The translations under genes and the position numbers were made by a program. Shown piece by piece: positions 16,834-25,870 of a stretch of 64,000 bases of DNA. The stretch is taken from assembly GCA_023398495.1 (NCBI GenBank), contig JAEWSG010000024.1:93676-157675 (forward strand). Reading direction: 5' to 3'. Position 1 is the stretch's first letter; each line of letters begins with the position of its first letter. The DNA comes from Bacillota bacterium. GTDB lineage: Bacteria > Bacillota > Clostridia > Acetivibrionales > Acetivibrionaceae. The notes beneath the pieces were generated by a model. The model had not been told where the DNA came from. It searched no databases and worked only from the letters and a program-made list of their open reading frames with translations.

Positions 16834-17171
16834 TGTATCACCTTTCTTTATAATTTACGGTAAATGGTATATTTCTACTAAATGGTTATTTCTAATCTTA
16901 TTAGCTATTGAGAGCTTACAAATTCAGACCATTAGTAATATTATACTTATTGATTAGTAATAGTTCAATGGTATGTAAGATATATAAATATTTCTATATT
17001 GTGTTGGATTTGGAAAGGATTAAGTGCATTTATATCATTAATTAAAGAACAGATATTGGTAAGTAATAAACTTATGCCATAATAATATTGATGGGTTTTG
17101 TCAATAATGATACAATTACCGAAGCACAATGTAAAATCTTTATCGAGTTCAATATAGGAAAGGAAAACAAA
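16834..17171. other. 338-bp divergent intergenic region before dbpA
   Basis: It lies between the ABC ATPase (minus) and dbpA (plus) and is AT-rich, without a separate gene. Its right end (17121-17160) carries the P2 half of the repeated leader element. The open frame starting at 17088 crosses this element and is not taken as coding. Confidence 0.6.
17121..17160 (+). repeat. Leader element copy C (P2 part only) upstream of dbpA
   Basis: AATGTAAAATCTTTATCG followed by AGTTCAATATAGG matches the P2 loop and 3' arm of copies A and B. The 5' arm is changed (GAAGCACAAT), so the stem is weaker, and P1 is absent. It ends about 12 nt before ATG 17172, nearer than in copies A and B. Confidence 0.6.
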
Positions 17172-18617
17172 ATGTTACAAACAGGTTTTGATAAGTATAA
17201 ATTGAGCAATGAGATATTGAAAGCTATATATATGCTGAATTTTAAAAGTCCTACAAAAGTGCAGGAGATGATTATACCCTCGCTACTGGATCAAAAGGAC
17301 GTAATAGTAAAATCTCAAACCGGAAGCGGAAAGACTGCTGCATTTGCCATTCCTATTTGTGAACTGGTGGATTGGGAGGAAAACAAGCCACAGGCACTCG
17401 TGCTTGCACCTACAAGAGAACTTGCCATTCAGGTAAAAGAAGATATTTTTAATTTGGGAAGATTCAAAAGGCTTAAAGTTTCCGCAATATATGGGAGGTA
17501 TTCTTTCTATAATCAGGAAAAGGAACTCAAACAGAAAACACATGTGGTAGTTGGTACGCCAGGTCGTATAATAGATCATTTGGAAAGAGGAACACTTGAT
17601 ACATCTGAAATAAAATATCTTGTAATAGATGAGGCAGATGAAATGCTGAGCATGGGGTTCATAGAGCAGATTGAGTACATAATTGAAAAGCTGCCCAAGG
17701 AACGCACAACTGTTTTGTTATCAGCAACAATGCCCAAAGACATAGTGGTTTTATGCGATAAATACATGAAAGATCCTGTACATGCAGAAATAGAAGATGA
17801 AAACAGGGTTATAGACAGGGTGGCTCAGGAAAGATACTTTGTAGATGAAAGCGATAAGATCAGCCTGCTAAAAGATATAACAACAGTAGAGAACCCAGAC
17901 AGTTGTATTGTATTTTGCAGCACAAAGGTTAAAACCGATGAACTTTTTGAAGAGATGTTAAAACTGAATTATACTTGCGGAAAAATACATGGCGGAATGG
18001 AGCAAAGTGAACGAGTAAAAGTTATGAATGATTTTAAACAGGGGTATTTCAGATATCTTGCAGCCACTGATGTTGCGGCCAGAGGGATAGACATAGATGA
18101 CATTTCCCTAGTTATAAATTATGATATACCTCAGGACAAGGAAAGCTATGTCCACAGGATAGGAAGAACCGGACGTGTTGGCAGGAGTGGAAAAGCAATT
18201 ACTTTTGTGACGCAGGATGAAACTAAGTACTTAGATGATATAAATAAGTACATAGGTAAAGAAATTGAACTCAAAGAAAGGCCGGACAAGGAAACAGTAG
18301 AAGCATTAAAACTTAAATTTGTAGAAAAAATGAAAGAGCAGCCGCAATTAAAGCAAAGAAAAGGCGAACAGCTAAGCCGTGATATCACCAGATTGCATAT
18401 TAATGCCGGAAAGAAAACCAAGATGAGACCTGTAGACGTTGTTGGTACACTTTGTAGTATAGAAGGTATGACAGCAGATGATATAGGTATAATTAATATA
18501 GCGGATGTATCTACCTTCGTAGAGGTGTTAAATAATAAAGGTGAAATGGTTATAAACGAGTTGCAGAAGAAACCCATAAAGGGCAAACTTCGCAAGGTAA
18601 AAAAAGTGGAGATATAA
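17172..18617 (+). CDS. dbpA: ATP-dependent RNA helicase DbpA (YxiN type)
   Basis: A 481-residue DEAD-box helicase with motifs in order: SQTGSGKT (I), PTREL (Ia), GTPGRIID (Ib), DEADEML (II), SAT (III), AARGIDI (V) and HRIGRTGR (VI). The C-terminal 75 residues, from TRLHINAGKKTKMRPVDVVG, form the DbpA RNA-binding domain that recognises hairpin 92 of 23S rRNA. The role is therefore 50S ribosome assembly. The length equals B. subtilis YxiN. ATG 17172 is preferred over 17088 because AGGAAAGGAAAAC precedes it and homologues start there. Confidence 0.92.
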   Translation: MLQTGFDKYKLSNEILKAIYMLNFKSPTKVQEMIIPSLLDQKDVIVKSQTGSGKTAAFAIPICELVDWEENKPQALVLAPTRELAIQVKEDIFNLGRFKRLKVSAIYGRYSFYNQEKELKQKTHVVVGTPGRIIDHLERGTLDTSEIKYLVIDEADEMLSMGFIEQIEYIIEKLPKERTTVLLSATMPKDIVVLCDKYMKDPVHAEIEDENRVIDRVAQERYFVDESDKISLLKDITTVENPDSCIVFCSTKVKTDELFEEMLKLNYTCGKIHGGMEQSERVKVMNDFKQGYFRYLAATDVAARGIDIDDISLVINYDIPQDKESYVHRIGRTGRVGRSGKAITFVTQDETKYLDDINKYIGKEIELKERPDKETVEALKLKFVEKMKEQPQLKQRKGEQLSRDITRLHINAGKKTKMRPVDVVGTLCSIEGMTADDIGIINIADVSTFVEVLNNKGEMVINELQKKPIKGKLRKVKKVEI

Positions 18618-18623
18618 ATCCGT

Positions 18624-19697
18624 TTATTCTATTAATTTGACCGACTTGCTGTACGGCAAACTGGTGTAATCGTTTGAACCCCCGATAATAGTAATGTTAC
18701 TGCCGTTAAAGGTTACTTTATCGCCGATTACCCTTCCGTAAACTGTTTGACCTGAACCATTAAAAATAATTCTGCCGTTAGGAGCATATACAATTCCGTT
18801 CAGTTCAGCACTCGAACCATTAATAGATATAATTCCGTTTTTGGAATAAAAGGCAACAGCGTCATCGGTAGAGTTTCTGAGATTGCTACCGTTAAAGGTA
18901 ATGTTTCCAGTTACAAGTATGCATCCATTCCCCGAAAAGTGACTGCCGTTTATTGTCAGGTCTCCGTCTATGTAAATGGGCTCATCTACATTAATATTGC
19001 TGGAATTAAATGTTTTATCCCCCATATATATGTTTCCAGCTTGCTCGGCCTGAAGTATAATTTTCTCCGATAAATCAGGCATTTCAACATAATCGGCACC
19101 TGGATATCTATTATCAACATCTGTGGAACCGCCGTTTATGCGAAGTGTACCACTTGCTTCACAAGTTCCTGTGATTGTATTGCCAGAACCGTTCATAAAA
19201 AAATTCTGATTTGTATGAGTGCTTCCTTCTATATAGTGGTTGCTGCCGTTTAAGTTTAGAGAAGTAGTTTTGCTTCCTGAAAACAGCACATAATCAAACG
19301 GGCCTCCAAGTCTTTCGCTGAGAGCAGCTTTAGCCTGTGGCTTGATTGTAGCTGATTCAAAGCCAAGTATTTTAGCAAATAAATAGTTTATAGTTAGATT
19401 TCCTTCTATTGCTATAACTTTGCCTGCGTTTGCAAAGGTTATTTCTATATCGGACTGCTTAAATCCATTTTTTTCAATATATTTAAGGGCTATGTCTTCA
19501 GCTCTTGAGGTATCAGGCAGTTCCTGAGCAGCAGCAAGTGCACAGGCATCTACGGCGTTTTGAAATTTGCTTTTCTCAATACTGACTGCACCAAAATCTA
19601 TAACAAGGGCAGATATTCCAAGAACAACTGTTAAAGTGAATGCAAATAATACTATAGATGTACCTTTGTTATTACTTAGTGCTCTCAATAGTTTCAA
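18624..19697 (-). CDS. TadE/TadG-like membrane-anchored protein with Asn-Gly-Ser repeat helix
   Basis: A 357-residue protein. The N-terminus has a basic stretch and one hydrophobic helix (about 13-33) followed by VIDFGAVSIEKSKFQNAVDA, the TadE/TadG-type pseudopilin-like start seen in Flp pilus loci. From about 140 on, the chain is rich in regularly spaced NGS/NGG turns (LNGSNHYIEGS, MNGSGNTITG, INGSHFSGNG, FNGSNLRNS), which suggests a right-handed beta-helix or polymer-forming domain. TTG 19697 is the start, with AAGGAGGT ahead. No tad export genes are near, so the partner machinery must be elsewhere. Exact function unknown. Confidence 0.65.
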   Translation of the reverse strand: MKLLRALSNNKGTSIVLFAFTLTVVLGISALVIDFGAVSIEKSKFQNAVDACALAAAQELPDTSRAEDIALKYIEKNGFKQSDIEITFANAGKVIAIEGNLTINYLFAKILGFESATIKPQAKAALSERLGGPFDYVLFSGSKTTSLNLNGSNHYIEGSTHTNQNFFMNGSGNTITGTCEASGTLRINGGSTDVDNRYPGADYVEMPDLSEKIILQAEQAGNIYMGDKTFNSSNINVDEPIYIDGDLTINGSHFSGNGCILVTGNITFNGSNLRNSTDDAVAFYSKNGIISINGSSAELNGIVYAPNGRIIFNGSGQTVYGRVIGDKVTFNGSNITIIGGSNDYTSLPYSKSVKLIE

Positions 19698-19925
19698 GGC
19701 AGAACACCTCCTTATCTTATTATATATAAAAATGGATTTTTACGCATGAGCTGGAGGTCTATCTTTGTATGATACATTAGTTCTATTTCTTAATAAATTT
19801 CTGCATGTTTTATGATGCAGAAAATGTTATTATGCAGCATAAATCCAATAGCTTCAGGGATTATTGACAATATATATCATTATATGATAAGTTTAACCTG
19901 TTAATATAAGGGAGGAGGCTGACAA

Positions 19926-21620
19926 GTGGGAAAGGAATTGGCTTTAAAGAGGGTTATATGTTTGTGTGTTGTTTTTGTTTTAATGATTTTTCAATTTTTT
20001 CTTTCAACATCAAGTCCAGTAGTTTTTCATGCCGCATCTTCTGACAAGTTGCATATTTCGGAGGATACGGTATGGGAATCGGAGGGGAGTCCATATTTAA
20101 TTGATGGTGAATTGGTAATTGATCAGAATGTGACTCTAACTGTCGCACCTGGAACAATCATAACATTTGCACCTGGAAGCAAGATGACGGTTGATGGTTA
20201 TTTAAGTGCAAACGCAGATGGTGAACAACAGACTGTATTTACCTCTGTGTATGACCCCGAGTATAGTGCTATAGAGTTTAAAATTACGGATTATTGGGAT
20301 GGAATTTACATATCTGAAACTGGATATTTTGATGGAACAGGTGTAAGGGCAAGCTATGGTGAAAGGATATTTAACGTAGAGGGCAGCTTGAACTTAAGTC
20401 AATCGGAAATAACAAATGCAAAGTATAATTGTGTTTATATAGGTCAGAATGGAGAGTTTAACGGGTATGATACATTGATAAGTGATGTTATGTCACTAAT
20501 GCCGATAAGTACACCAACAGTTGAACCTACAATTAAACCTACAAACACACCTACAAACACACCTACAAACACACCAACGGTAGAGCCGACGAGTACGCCT
20601 ACAGTTGAACCTACAAACACACCAACAGTTAAACCAACAGGTTCCCCCACAACTAAACCTACATGTAAGAAAACAACAAAGCCAGGTTGCACAGTAAAGC
20701 CGTCCTGTAAGCCGAAATATCCTGAAAAGCCATACTATCAAGATAGGAAAAATTATCCTGTAAGATCTTATGAACCAGTTTTTAAAGAAGCTTATACTAA
20801 ATGGTTTAGATTCTTTTATAATAGGAATATATTTTCAAAAAGGCAAGATAGGAATTGTAGTTTTAATTGCAGTGGCACTAATAAATTCGACGTTTGTAAA
20901 AAAATAGCTGTATATAGAAGTTGCGAAAAGGTTTCTTTTAAAAAATTGTGTTCCCAGTATCCTAAACGTAAATGTAGGCCATCGTGTCCGGTGAAACCAA
21001 CAAGTACACCAGTGGAAAAGCCGACACTTAAACCAACGAAGACACCAATCACTACGCCAACACTTGTCGCAACGAACACACCAAACATAACACCAACACC
21101 TGAGACAACGAAGACCCCAACAATTACTCCGACACCTGAATCAACAAATAAGCCAACCGCCACACCTCCAATTAATGTTGACAGAAACTGTATTATCTAC
21201 AATGAAGGAGGTATGAATTTGACCTCTTGTGTTATTTCAAATTGCAGTAATGTAGGCATCTATGTAGGAAGTAATGCAGCATTCTATGGCGGAGATTTAT
21301 ATATAAATGATTGTGGAGCAGGAGTTTTGGTTGAAGGTACAGTTAGTTTATTGCAGTCTATAATTTCCGATTGCATTTATGGAGTATACTCAATATCTGA
21401 AAATCTTGTCAATTTTGAGTATTGCATATTTGATAATATATCCTCATATGCAATTGTTAACAAGGTAGCAAACAATGAAATAACCGCTTCCAATAATTAT
21501 TGGCAATCATTAAGTGGCCCATCGGTTTACCATACGGAAACTGGCACATGGGTGGGTGATGGTTTGAAAATATTGGGGAATATAATATATGAGCCGTTTT
21601 TAACAGAACCAGAAATATAG
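19926..21620 (+). CDS. Secreted beta-helix protein interrupted by Pro/Thr-rich linkers
   Basis: A 564-residue exported protein. Residues 1-38 are a signal peptide (basic start, hydrophobic core, HAASSDK after the likely cut). About 40-190 looks like a right-handed parallel beta-helix. Two Thr-Pro linkers follow (about 195-250 and 355-420, units TNTP, VEPT and TPTPE). They flank a Cys- and aromatic-rich block (KPTCKKTTKPGCTVKPSCKP onwards). The helix then resumes (NCIIYNEGGMNLTSCVISNC). GTG 19926 is backed by GGAGGAGG. The cysteine block looks inserted into one original helix. A cell-surface role is inferred; enzymatic activity is not evident. Confidence 0.6.
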   Translation: MGKELALKRVICLCVVFVLMIFQFFLSTSSPVVFHAASSDKLHISEDTVWESEGSPYLIDGELVIDQNVTLTVAPGTIITFAPGSKMTVDGYLSANADGEQQTVFTSVYDPEYSAIEFKITDYWDGIYISETGYFDGTGVRASYGERIFNVEGSLNLSQSEITNAKYNCVYIGQNGEFNGYDTLISDVMSLMPISTPTVEPTIKPTNTPTNTPTNTPTVEPTSTPTVEPTNTPTVKPTGSPTTKPTCKKTTKPGCTVKPSCKPKYPEKPYYQDRKNYPVRSYEPVFKEAYTKWFRFFYNRNIFSKRQDRNCSFNCSGTNKFDVCKKIAVYRSCEKVSFKKLCSQYPKRKCRPSCPVKPTSTPVEKPTLKPTKTPITTPTLVATNTPNITPTPETTKTPTITPTPESTNKPTATPPINVDRNCIIYNEGGMNLTSCVISNCSNVGIYVGSNAAFYGGDLYINDCGAGVLVEGTVSLLQSIISDCIYGVYSISENLVNFEYCIFDNISSYAIVNKVANNEITASNNYWQSLSGPSVYHTETGTWVGDGLKILGNIIYEPFLTEPEI

Positions 21621-21650
21621 ATATCATACACTAAGGTCCGGAGGAGAAAA

Positions 21651-22499
21651 ATGGATAAGAACAGTGTTGTAATAGTAACAGGTGCAAATTCAGGAATGGG
21701 GAAGGCAACTTCTGTTGGACTCGCCAAAACAGGAGCAACTGTAGTAATGCTTTGTAGGAACAAGGCCAAGGGAGAAAAAGCAGTACATGAAGTGCGGGAT
21801 TTGAGCGTAAACAGTTCAGTTGAATTAATGCTTTGTGACCTTGGCTCGCGAAAAAGCATTGAGGATTTTTGTACAGAATTTAAGAAAAAGTATCAACGTC
21901 TTGATGTGTTGGTGAATAACGCAGGTGTAATTCTTTTAGACAGGCAACAGACCTTTGACGGTTATGAGCTTCAATTCGGGGTAAATCACTTGGGACATTT
22001 TCTTCTTACAAACCGTCTGATAGACCTTATGCTCACAAGTGCACCTGCAAGAATTATAAATGTATCATCCGGTGCACACAAAACGGGAAAAATACATTTC
22101 GACGATGTTAACCTTAAGAAAAACTATAACGTGTGGCGTGCTTATGCCCAATCCAAGCTGGCAAATGTTTTGTTTACCTATGAGTTGTCGGAAAGACTTA
22201 AAGGTACTGAAGTTACTGCAAATTGCTTACACCCCGGAGCGGTTGCTACAGCGATGGGAATTGATAGAAATACCGGGTTCGGCACCTTTATTACCAGTAT
22301 GTTAAAACCATTTTTTCAGACTCCTGAAGACGGTGCCCAGACAGCCATATATCTTGCAACATCGCATGAGATGGATGGAGTTACAGGCAAGTACTTCTAC
22401 CGGAAAAGCCCCATACCATCATCAAAAAGATCCTATGACAAAGATCTTGCGAGGAAACTCTGGGAATTAAGTGAAAAGATGATGGGGTTGAAAGATTGA
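21651..22499 (+). CDS. Short-chain dehydrogenase/reductase (retinol dehydrogenase-like)
   Basis: A 282-residue NAD(P)-dependent oxidoreductase. The cofactor motif is TGANSGMGKA (TGxxxGxG), NNAG follows, and the catalytic pair is the Ser in NVSSGAHKTG plus YAQSK (Tyr and Lys). The sequence style (CRNKAKGEKAVHEV, LQFGVNHLGHFLLTN) is that of the RDH/WWOX-like SDRs. The substrate is unknown. GGAGGAG precedes the start. A heavily deleted second copy lies at 23828-23889. Confidence 0.88.
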   Translation: MDKNSVVIVTGANSGMGKATSVGLAKTGATVVMLCRNKAKGEKAVHEVRDLSVNSSVELMLCDLGSRKSIEDFCTEFKKKYQRLDVLVNNAGVILLDRQQTFDGYELQFGVNHLGHFLLTNRLIDLMLTSAPARIINVSSGAHKTGKIHFDDVNLKKNYNVWRAYAQSKLANVLFTYELSERLKGTEVTANCLHPGAVATAMGIDRNTGFGTFITSMLKPFFQTPEDGAQTAIYLATSHEMDGVTGKYFYRKSPIPSSKRSYDKDLARKLWELSEKMMGLKD

Positions 22500-22525
22500 A
22501 AAACACAGAGCGATCAGCGGATTTG

Positions 22526-23626
22526 TTATAGGTCATTGATATTTAAGTAGAATGCATCATTATTTATAATCAGAACCTTATCTTTAGCCATTTTTTGTAA
22601 AGTGTCATTGACACTTTTTTTATTCTCATTAAGTTCTAATTCATATTCAGGATATGCGTTAATAAATTTACCATTGTCTATTTTAACTGAACCATACTCA
22701 AAAATGCTTTTTAATATTGCTCTTTTAGTTTCATTATTATCGTAAAAGTAAGCAACAGGAACGAATTGACCATCTATTATATTGTAGACAGTATAAATAT
22801 AATAAATAGGGAACCAATCAACTGAGCCTACAAAAACCCTCCTTGAAGTTACAATTTCATCACATCCATCACTATTATAATCATTTACAGAATAATCTAT
22901 ATGTGAACTTAATTGTATTGATTCCTTTGTAATATACTTATAATCCTTATATTCATCAGCTAATTCAAAAATTCCCTCTACTTCGATCTCGGGAAGTGCT
23001 AACTTTACCTTTCCATCAGCAAGCGGCAGTGCTTCATAATCAATTAATTTATGCTCTTTTGCATCAATTACACTTTCTACACGATTATTTCTTCCATCAT
23101 ATAACCAACCCAATGTAGTAGAGCCGATTTTATTAGTAAAAAATATACATGTTGCAAAAATATATTTATTGCCTTTTGTATCTCTAACAGTCAGTAATTT
23201 TGGCAACTGAACAACGTCATGTTCATAACTAACATCTTCATCTAGTAAATGCGTCCCATTAAACGATTTTAGAGATAAATTTTTATTACGATATACAAGC
23301 TCAACTAAATCCTCTTTATGATCATTGTTAATATCCGCATTTATGCAAGCATAAATCTTAGTAACATTAACTGTTGTTTCAGGTCGGTTATCTGGAGGGG
23401 TATTTATTTGAGGAGTAGGAGTATTTGTCACAGGATACATATAATTTGAATTTATGTTACCGGGGTTTTCATATTTTTTTATATTCGAAATTAAAGCAAA
23501 AAGAATTAGATAGCAGGCTATAGCTAAAGATGTATATTTAATAGCAGGTCTTAGGTTATATAAAAATTGTTTTATTGAATTTTTTCTGTTTGAACGGCTG
23601 TTTTTTGATAATTTTGTAATGCTCAT
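22526..23626 (-). CDS. Membrane-anchored protein with FG-GAP/EF-hand-like repeats
   Basis: A 366-residue protein with a basic N-terminus, one transmembrane helix (about 30-50) and a short Pro/Thr spacer (PVTNTPTPQINTPPDNRP). The outer domain contains DINNDHKEDLVELVY and NDYNSDGCDEIVTSR, which follow the D-x-[DN]-x-D-G calcium-loop pattern of VCBS/FG-GAP blades. It probably sits outside the cell. No enzyme motif is seen. GAGGAGAG lies seven bases before the start. Another protein of this style is at 42562. Confidence 0.55.
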   Translation of the reverse strand: MSITKLSKNSRSNRKNSIKQFLYNLRPAIKYTSLAIACYLILFALISNIKKYENPGNINSNYMYPVTNTPTPQINTPPDNRPETTVNVTKIYACINADINNDHKEDLVELVYRNKNLSLKSFNGTHLLDEDVSYEHDVVQLPKLLTVRDTKGNKYIFATCIFFTNKIGSTTLGWLYDGRNNRVESVIDAKEHKLIDYEALPLADGKVKLALPEIEVEGIFELADEYKDYKYITKESIQLSSHIDYSVNDYNSDGCDEIVTSRRVFVGSVDWFPIYYIYTVYNIIDGQFVPVAYFYDNNETKRAILKSIFEYGSVKIDNGKFINAYPEYELELNENKKSVNDTLQKMAKDKVLIINNDAFYLNINDL

Positions 23627-23827
23627 AGAGTTCTCTCCTCAAACAATGAAATAAAGAAGATGGTGCAAATTTAAGTTTAACGACCATCCTCCATAAATGA
23701 TGTTTATCTTACATTTCCTAAATTATATCACCAAATATTTACTGTGTCTATTAGGCCAAATTATATGGGGCACGAAAATTAAATACACCCAATTATATGG
23801 ACCATTTTCTTTTGATAAACAGGTTTC

Positions 23828-23889
23828 TAGACCTTATGCTCGCAAGTGCACCTGCAATTTTCAAAAAGATCTTATGATAAAGACCTTCC
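23828..23889 (+). pseudogene. Internally deleted remnant of a duplicated SDR gene
   Basis: Bases 23828-23857 match 22021-22050 of the SDR gene at 29 of 30 positions (TAGACCTTATGCTC then CAAGTGCACCTGCAA). Bases 23861-23889 match 22422-22450 at about 25 of 29. The 371 bp between the two blocks are gone, replaced by three bases. The remnant has no open frame or start and cannot function. Confidence 0.75.
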
Positions 23890-23908
23890 AAATCATATCG
23901 TTAATTAA

Positions 23909-25072
23909 CTATTTTAAATCAATTTCCTTTCTATAAACTGCTTTTTTATCCATTACTTTTTGATCGTCTTCTTTTAAAGTATCAATACCATTGGTACCTA
24001 TGTAAATAAATAATTTAGTCAGCTTTTTGCCTCTAACAGCAAAAACGTTATTTGTTCCGTTCATTTCACTAAAATTCAATCTCTTTCCGTCTTGATCAAA
24101 AACAGAAACAGCATATTCCAACAACCTATTTTTGGGTATGGACTCCATTTCTTGATCTATATCAATAGGTTCTTTTCCATTTGCTATTCTCATCTCCGAA
24201 GCCTCTTTAAATTTTCTATAATACATTTGTATTTCTTCCTCAGACAGTTCTCTACTTGGTATAATCGCCTCCACTTTTACTTCATATGGAGTGACAACTA
24301 AATTCTTAATACCATAACCACTTTTATTTTTATCGTTTAAGTCAATTGTCTGCACGTTTTCTCTATCAACAGTAACCGGCAATATACAATTCCACTCCCC
24401 GTCTGTTTTTGACATTGAAGATATAAGGTTTGTTTCCTGGTCAATTTGGTCAACGCCTATTTGATTAAAGGAAAGATACATATCAAATGAATCCGGTACT
24501 TTATTCTGGAACGTAACTAAATCCAGCTTTATCATTCCTTCAAAAGTATTCTCATCGACTTGTCTTCCTTCTATATGGTTATTCATAAAAACCTGCTGCT
24601 TTCCATTTTTTTCGATTTTCCAACTTCCAAGGTTATACAGGAACTGATGCGTTGAAGATCCTTCTGCATCACTATAAAAACTAGCTATTTCTCCAAACGA
24701 TTGACTGTTTTTTACTAGAAATGATATATATACCGAACTTCCATCGCAATAGATTTCTTTTGCAGTCATTTCAATCCCATTGTCAGAAGCTACATAACAT
24801 GTGTTTTGGGCTTTAGAAGAATAATCTCCTGAGAAACTTATATCTTTCTCTATATTAGCAAAAATTCTTCCGATAATTGGTATTCTAGATGCCAATGCAG
24901 GATTTGTCACACAAACTGTCATTGAAATCACAATAGCAGCTGCCGTGCTGATACATAATGTCATTTTTCTGACCTTCTTCTTTTTTTGAATCTTTTCTAC
25001 TTCTATCATGCTGTTTGACACTACTTCATTTAGTTTTTCAGGGATTGGAATAGAATCAAAATTATTTTTCAT
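23909..25072 (-). CDS. Anti-sigma factor, DUF4179 family
   Basis: A 387-residue single-pass membrane protein. About 45 cytosolic residues precede the helix at about 43-60 (LCISTAAAIVISMTVCVTNP). The region after it (ALASRIPIIGRIFANIEKDI) is typical of DUF4179 proteins, which pair with ECF sigma factors. The N-terminal part would hold the sigma factor and the outer domain would sense an unknown signal. AGGAGG is placed well before ATG 25072. The start overlaps the end of the sigma factor gene by 11 bp, so the pair is co-translated. Confidence 0.8.
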   Translation of the reverse strand: MKNNFDSIPIPEKLNEVVSNSMIEVEKIQKKKKVRKMTLCISTAAAIVISMTVCVTNPALASRIPIIGRIFANIEKDISFSGDYSSKAQNTCYVASDNGIEMTAKEIYCDGSSVYISFLVKNSQSFGEIASFYSDAEGSSTHQFLYNLGSWKIEKNGKQQVFMNNHIEGRQVDENTFEGMIKLDLVTFQNKVPDSFDMYLSFNQIGVDQIDQETNLISSMSKTDGEWNCILPVTVDRENVQTIDLNDKNKSGYGIKNLVVTPYEVKVEAIIPSRELSEEEIQMYYRKFKEASEMRIANGKEPIDIDQEMESIPKNRLLEYAVSVFDQDGKRLNFSEMNGTNNVFAVRGKKLTKLFIYIGTNGIDTLKEDDQKVMDKKAVYRKEIDLK

Positions 25073-25595
25073 ATATGTAATCCTCCTTTAAATAACTCTT
25101 TAGCTCTTGCTTTGCACGATTTAAATAACTTTTTACGGAGCCCTCTGGAATACCCATTACATACGAAATCTGGCTAATCTTTAAATCATTGAAGTACTTT
25201 AAAACAATCACAGAACGATAATTATCGGGTAAGAAATCAATAGCTTGGTATAGATCCAATCTTTCCTCTGCCAGTGGTAAATTAATTGGTTCTAATATAT
25301 CTACTTCCTCCGAAAGAACATATTTTGCTGACTTTTTTAATACGTCTTTAGCTGCATTAATTAAGATTCTTGTAATCCAGGTTTTAAATAACTCCGGTTG
25401 CTTTAGTTTTTTTATGTTTTCAAAGCCACTAACAATACAGTCCCTTACTACATCTAAAGCAGTGTTCTCATTTTTTGTATATAAGAAAGCTATCCTATAA
25501 AGATATTCCTTATAGAATTCTATTAATTCTCCATATGCTGCCACATTGCCTTTTATGGATTGTCTTGCAAGTTTATCCGCATTTTCTAAATGCAA
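25062..25595 (-). CDS. ECF-type RNA polymerase sigma factor
   Basis: A 177-residue sigma-70 group 4 factor. Region 2 is visible in YGELIEFYKEYLYRIAFLYT and the following FKTWITRILINAAKDVLK. Region 4 is the helix-turn-helix SVIVLKYFNDLKISQISYVM with GIPEGSVKSYLNRAKQELK. A TTG start at 25595 is preferred because AAAGGAGG lies just ahead; the in-frame ATG at 25613 would put that site inside the gene. It is followed with overlap by its DUF4179 anti-sigma factor. A GTAAC-type ECF promoter candidate upstream suggests autoregulation. Confidence 0.85.
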   Translation of the reverse strand: MHLENADKLARQSIKGNVAAYGELIEFYKEYLYRIAFLYTKNENTALDVVRDCIVSGFENIKKLKQPELFKTWITRILINAAKDVLKKSAKYVLSEEVDILEPINLPLAEERLDLYQAIDFLPDNYRSVIVLKYFNDLKISQISYVMGIPEGSVKSYLNRAKQELKSYLKEDYIYEK

Positions 25596-25650
25596 ATCAT
25601 CGCCTCCTTTCATGTTTTAATCCTAGGAAATTTTCTTGTACTGTACACTC

Positions 25651-25681
25651 ATTAGACCTTTAATGAAATTAAAAGGTTACA
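25651..25681 (-). promoter_or_regulatory. Candidate ECF autoregulatory promoter
   Basis: On the minus strand TGTAACC (25675-25681) is followed after a gap of about 16-18 nt by GGTCTAAT (25651-25658). This is close to the -35 'GTAAC' and -10 'GTC' boxes of many ECF factors. It lies about 55 nt upstream of the sigma factor start. Confidence 0.45.
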
Positions 25682-25870
25682 AATTTATAAAAAAATATTG
25701 TACCAAAGCATTGTATAAATCTCTAGTGCTGATTAACAAAAAGAAGTTTATTTTTTTGAAAAATATGTGCATATGTTAATATGCTGGCTATTCGAAAGCG
25801 GTTATTGTATAATGTCGGTACATGGGGTTAATTTCCCCAAGATTTTAATACTTACAAGGGGATATTTTGA

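Noticed and set aside
17088..17171. N-terminal extension of DbpA from ATG 17088
   Set aside because: It lacks a ribosome site, is absent in the family and runs through the repeated leader element.
20444..21163. Val/Gly-rich frames opposite the Pro/Thr-rich protein
   Set aside because: They are complementary readings of the TP-repeat DNA and have no start signals.
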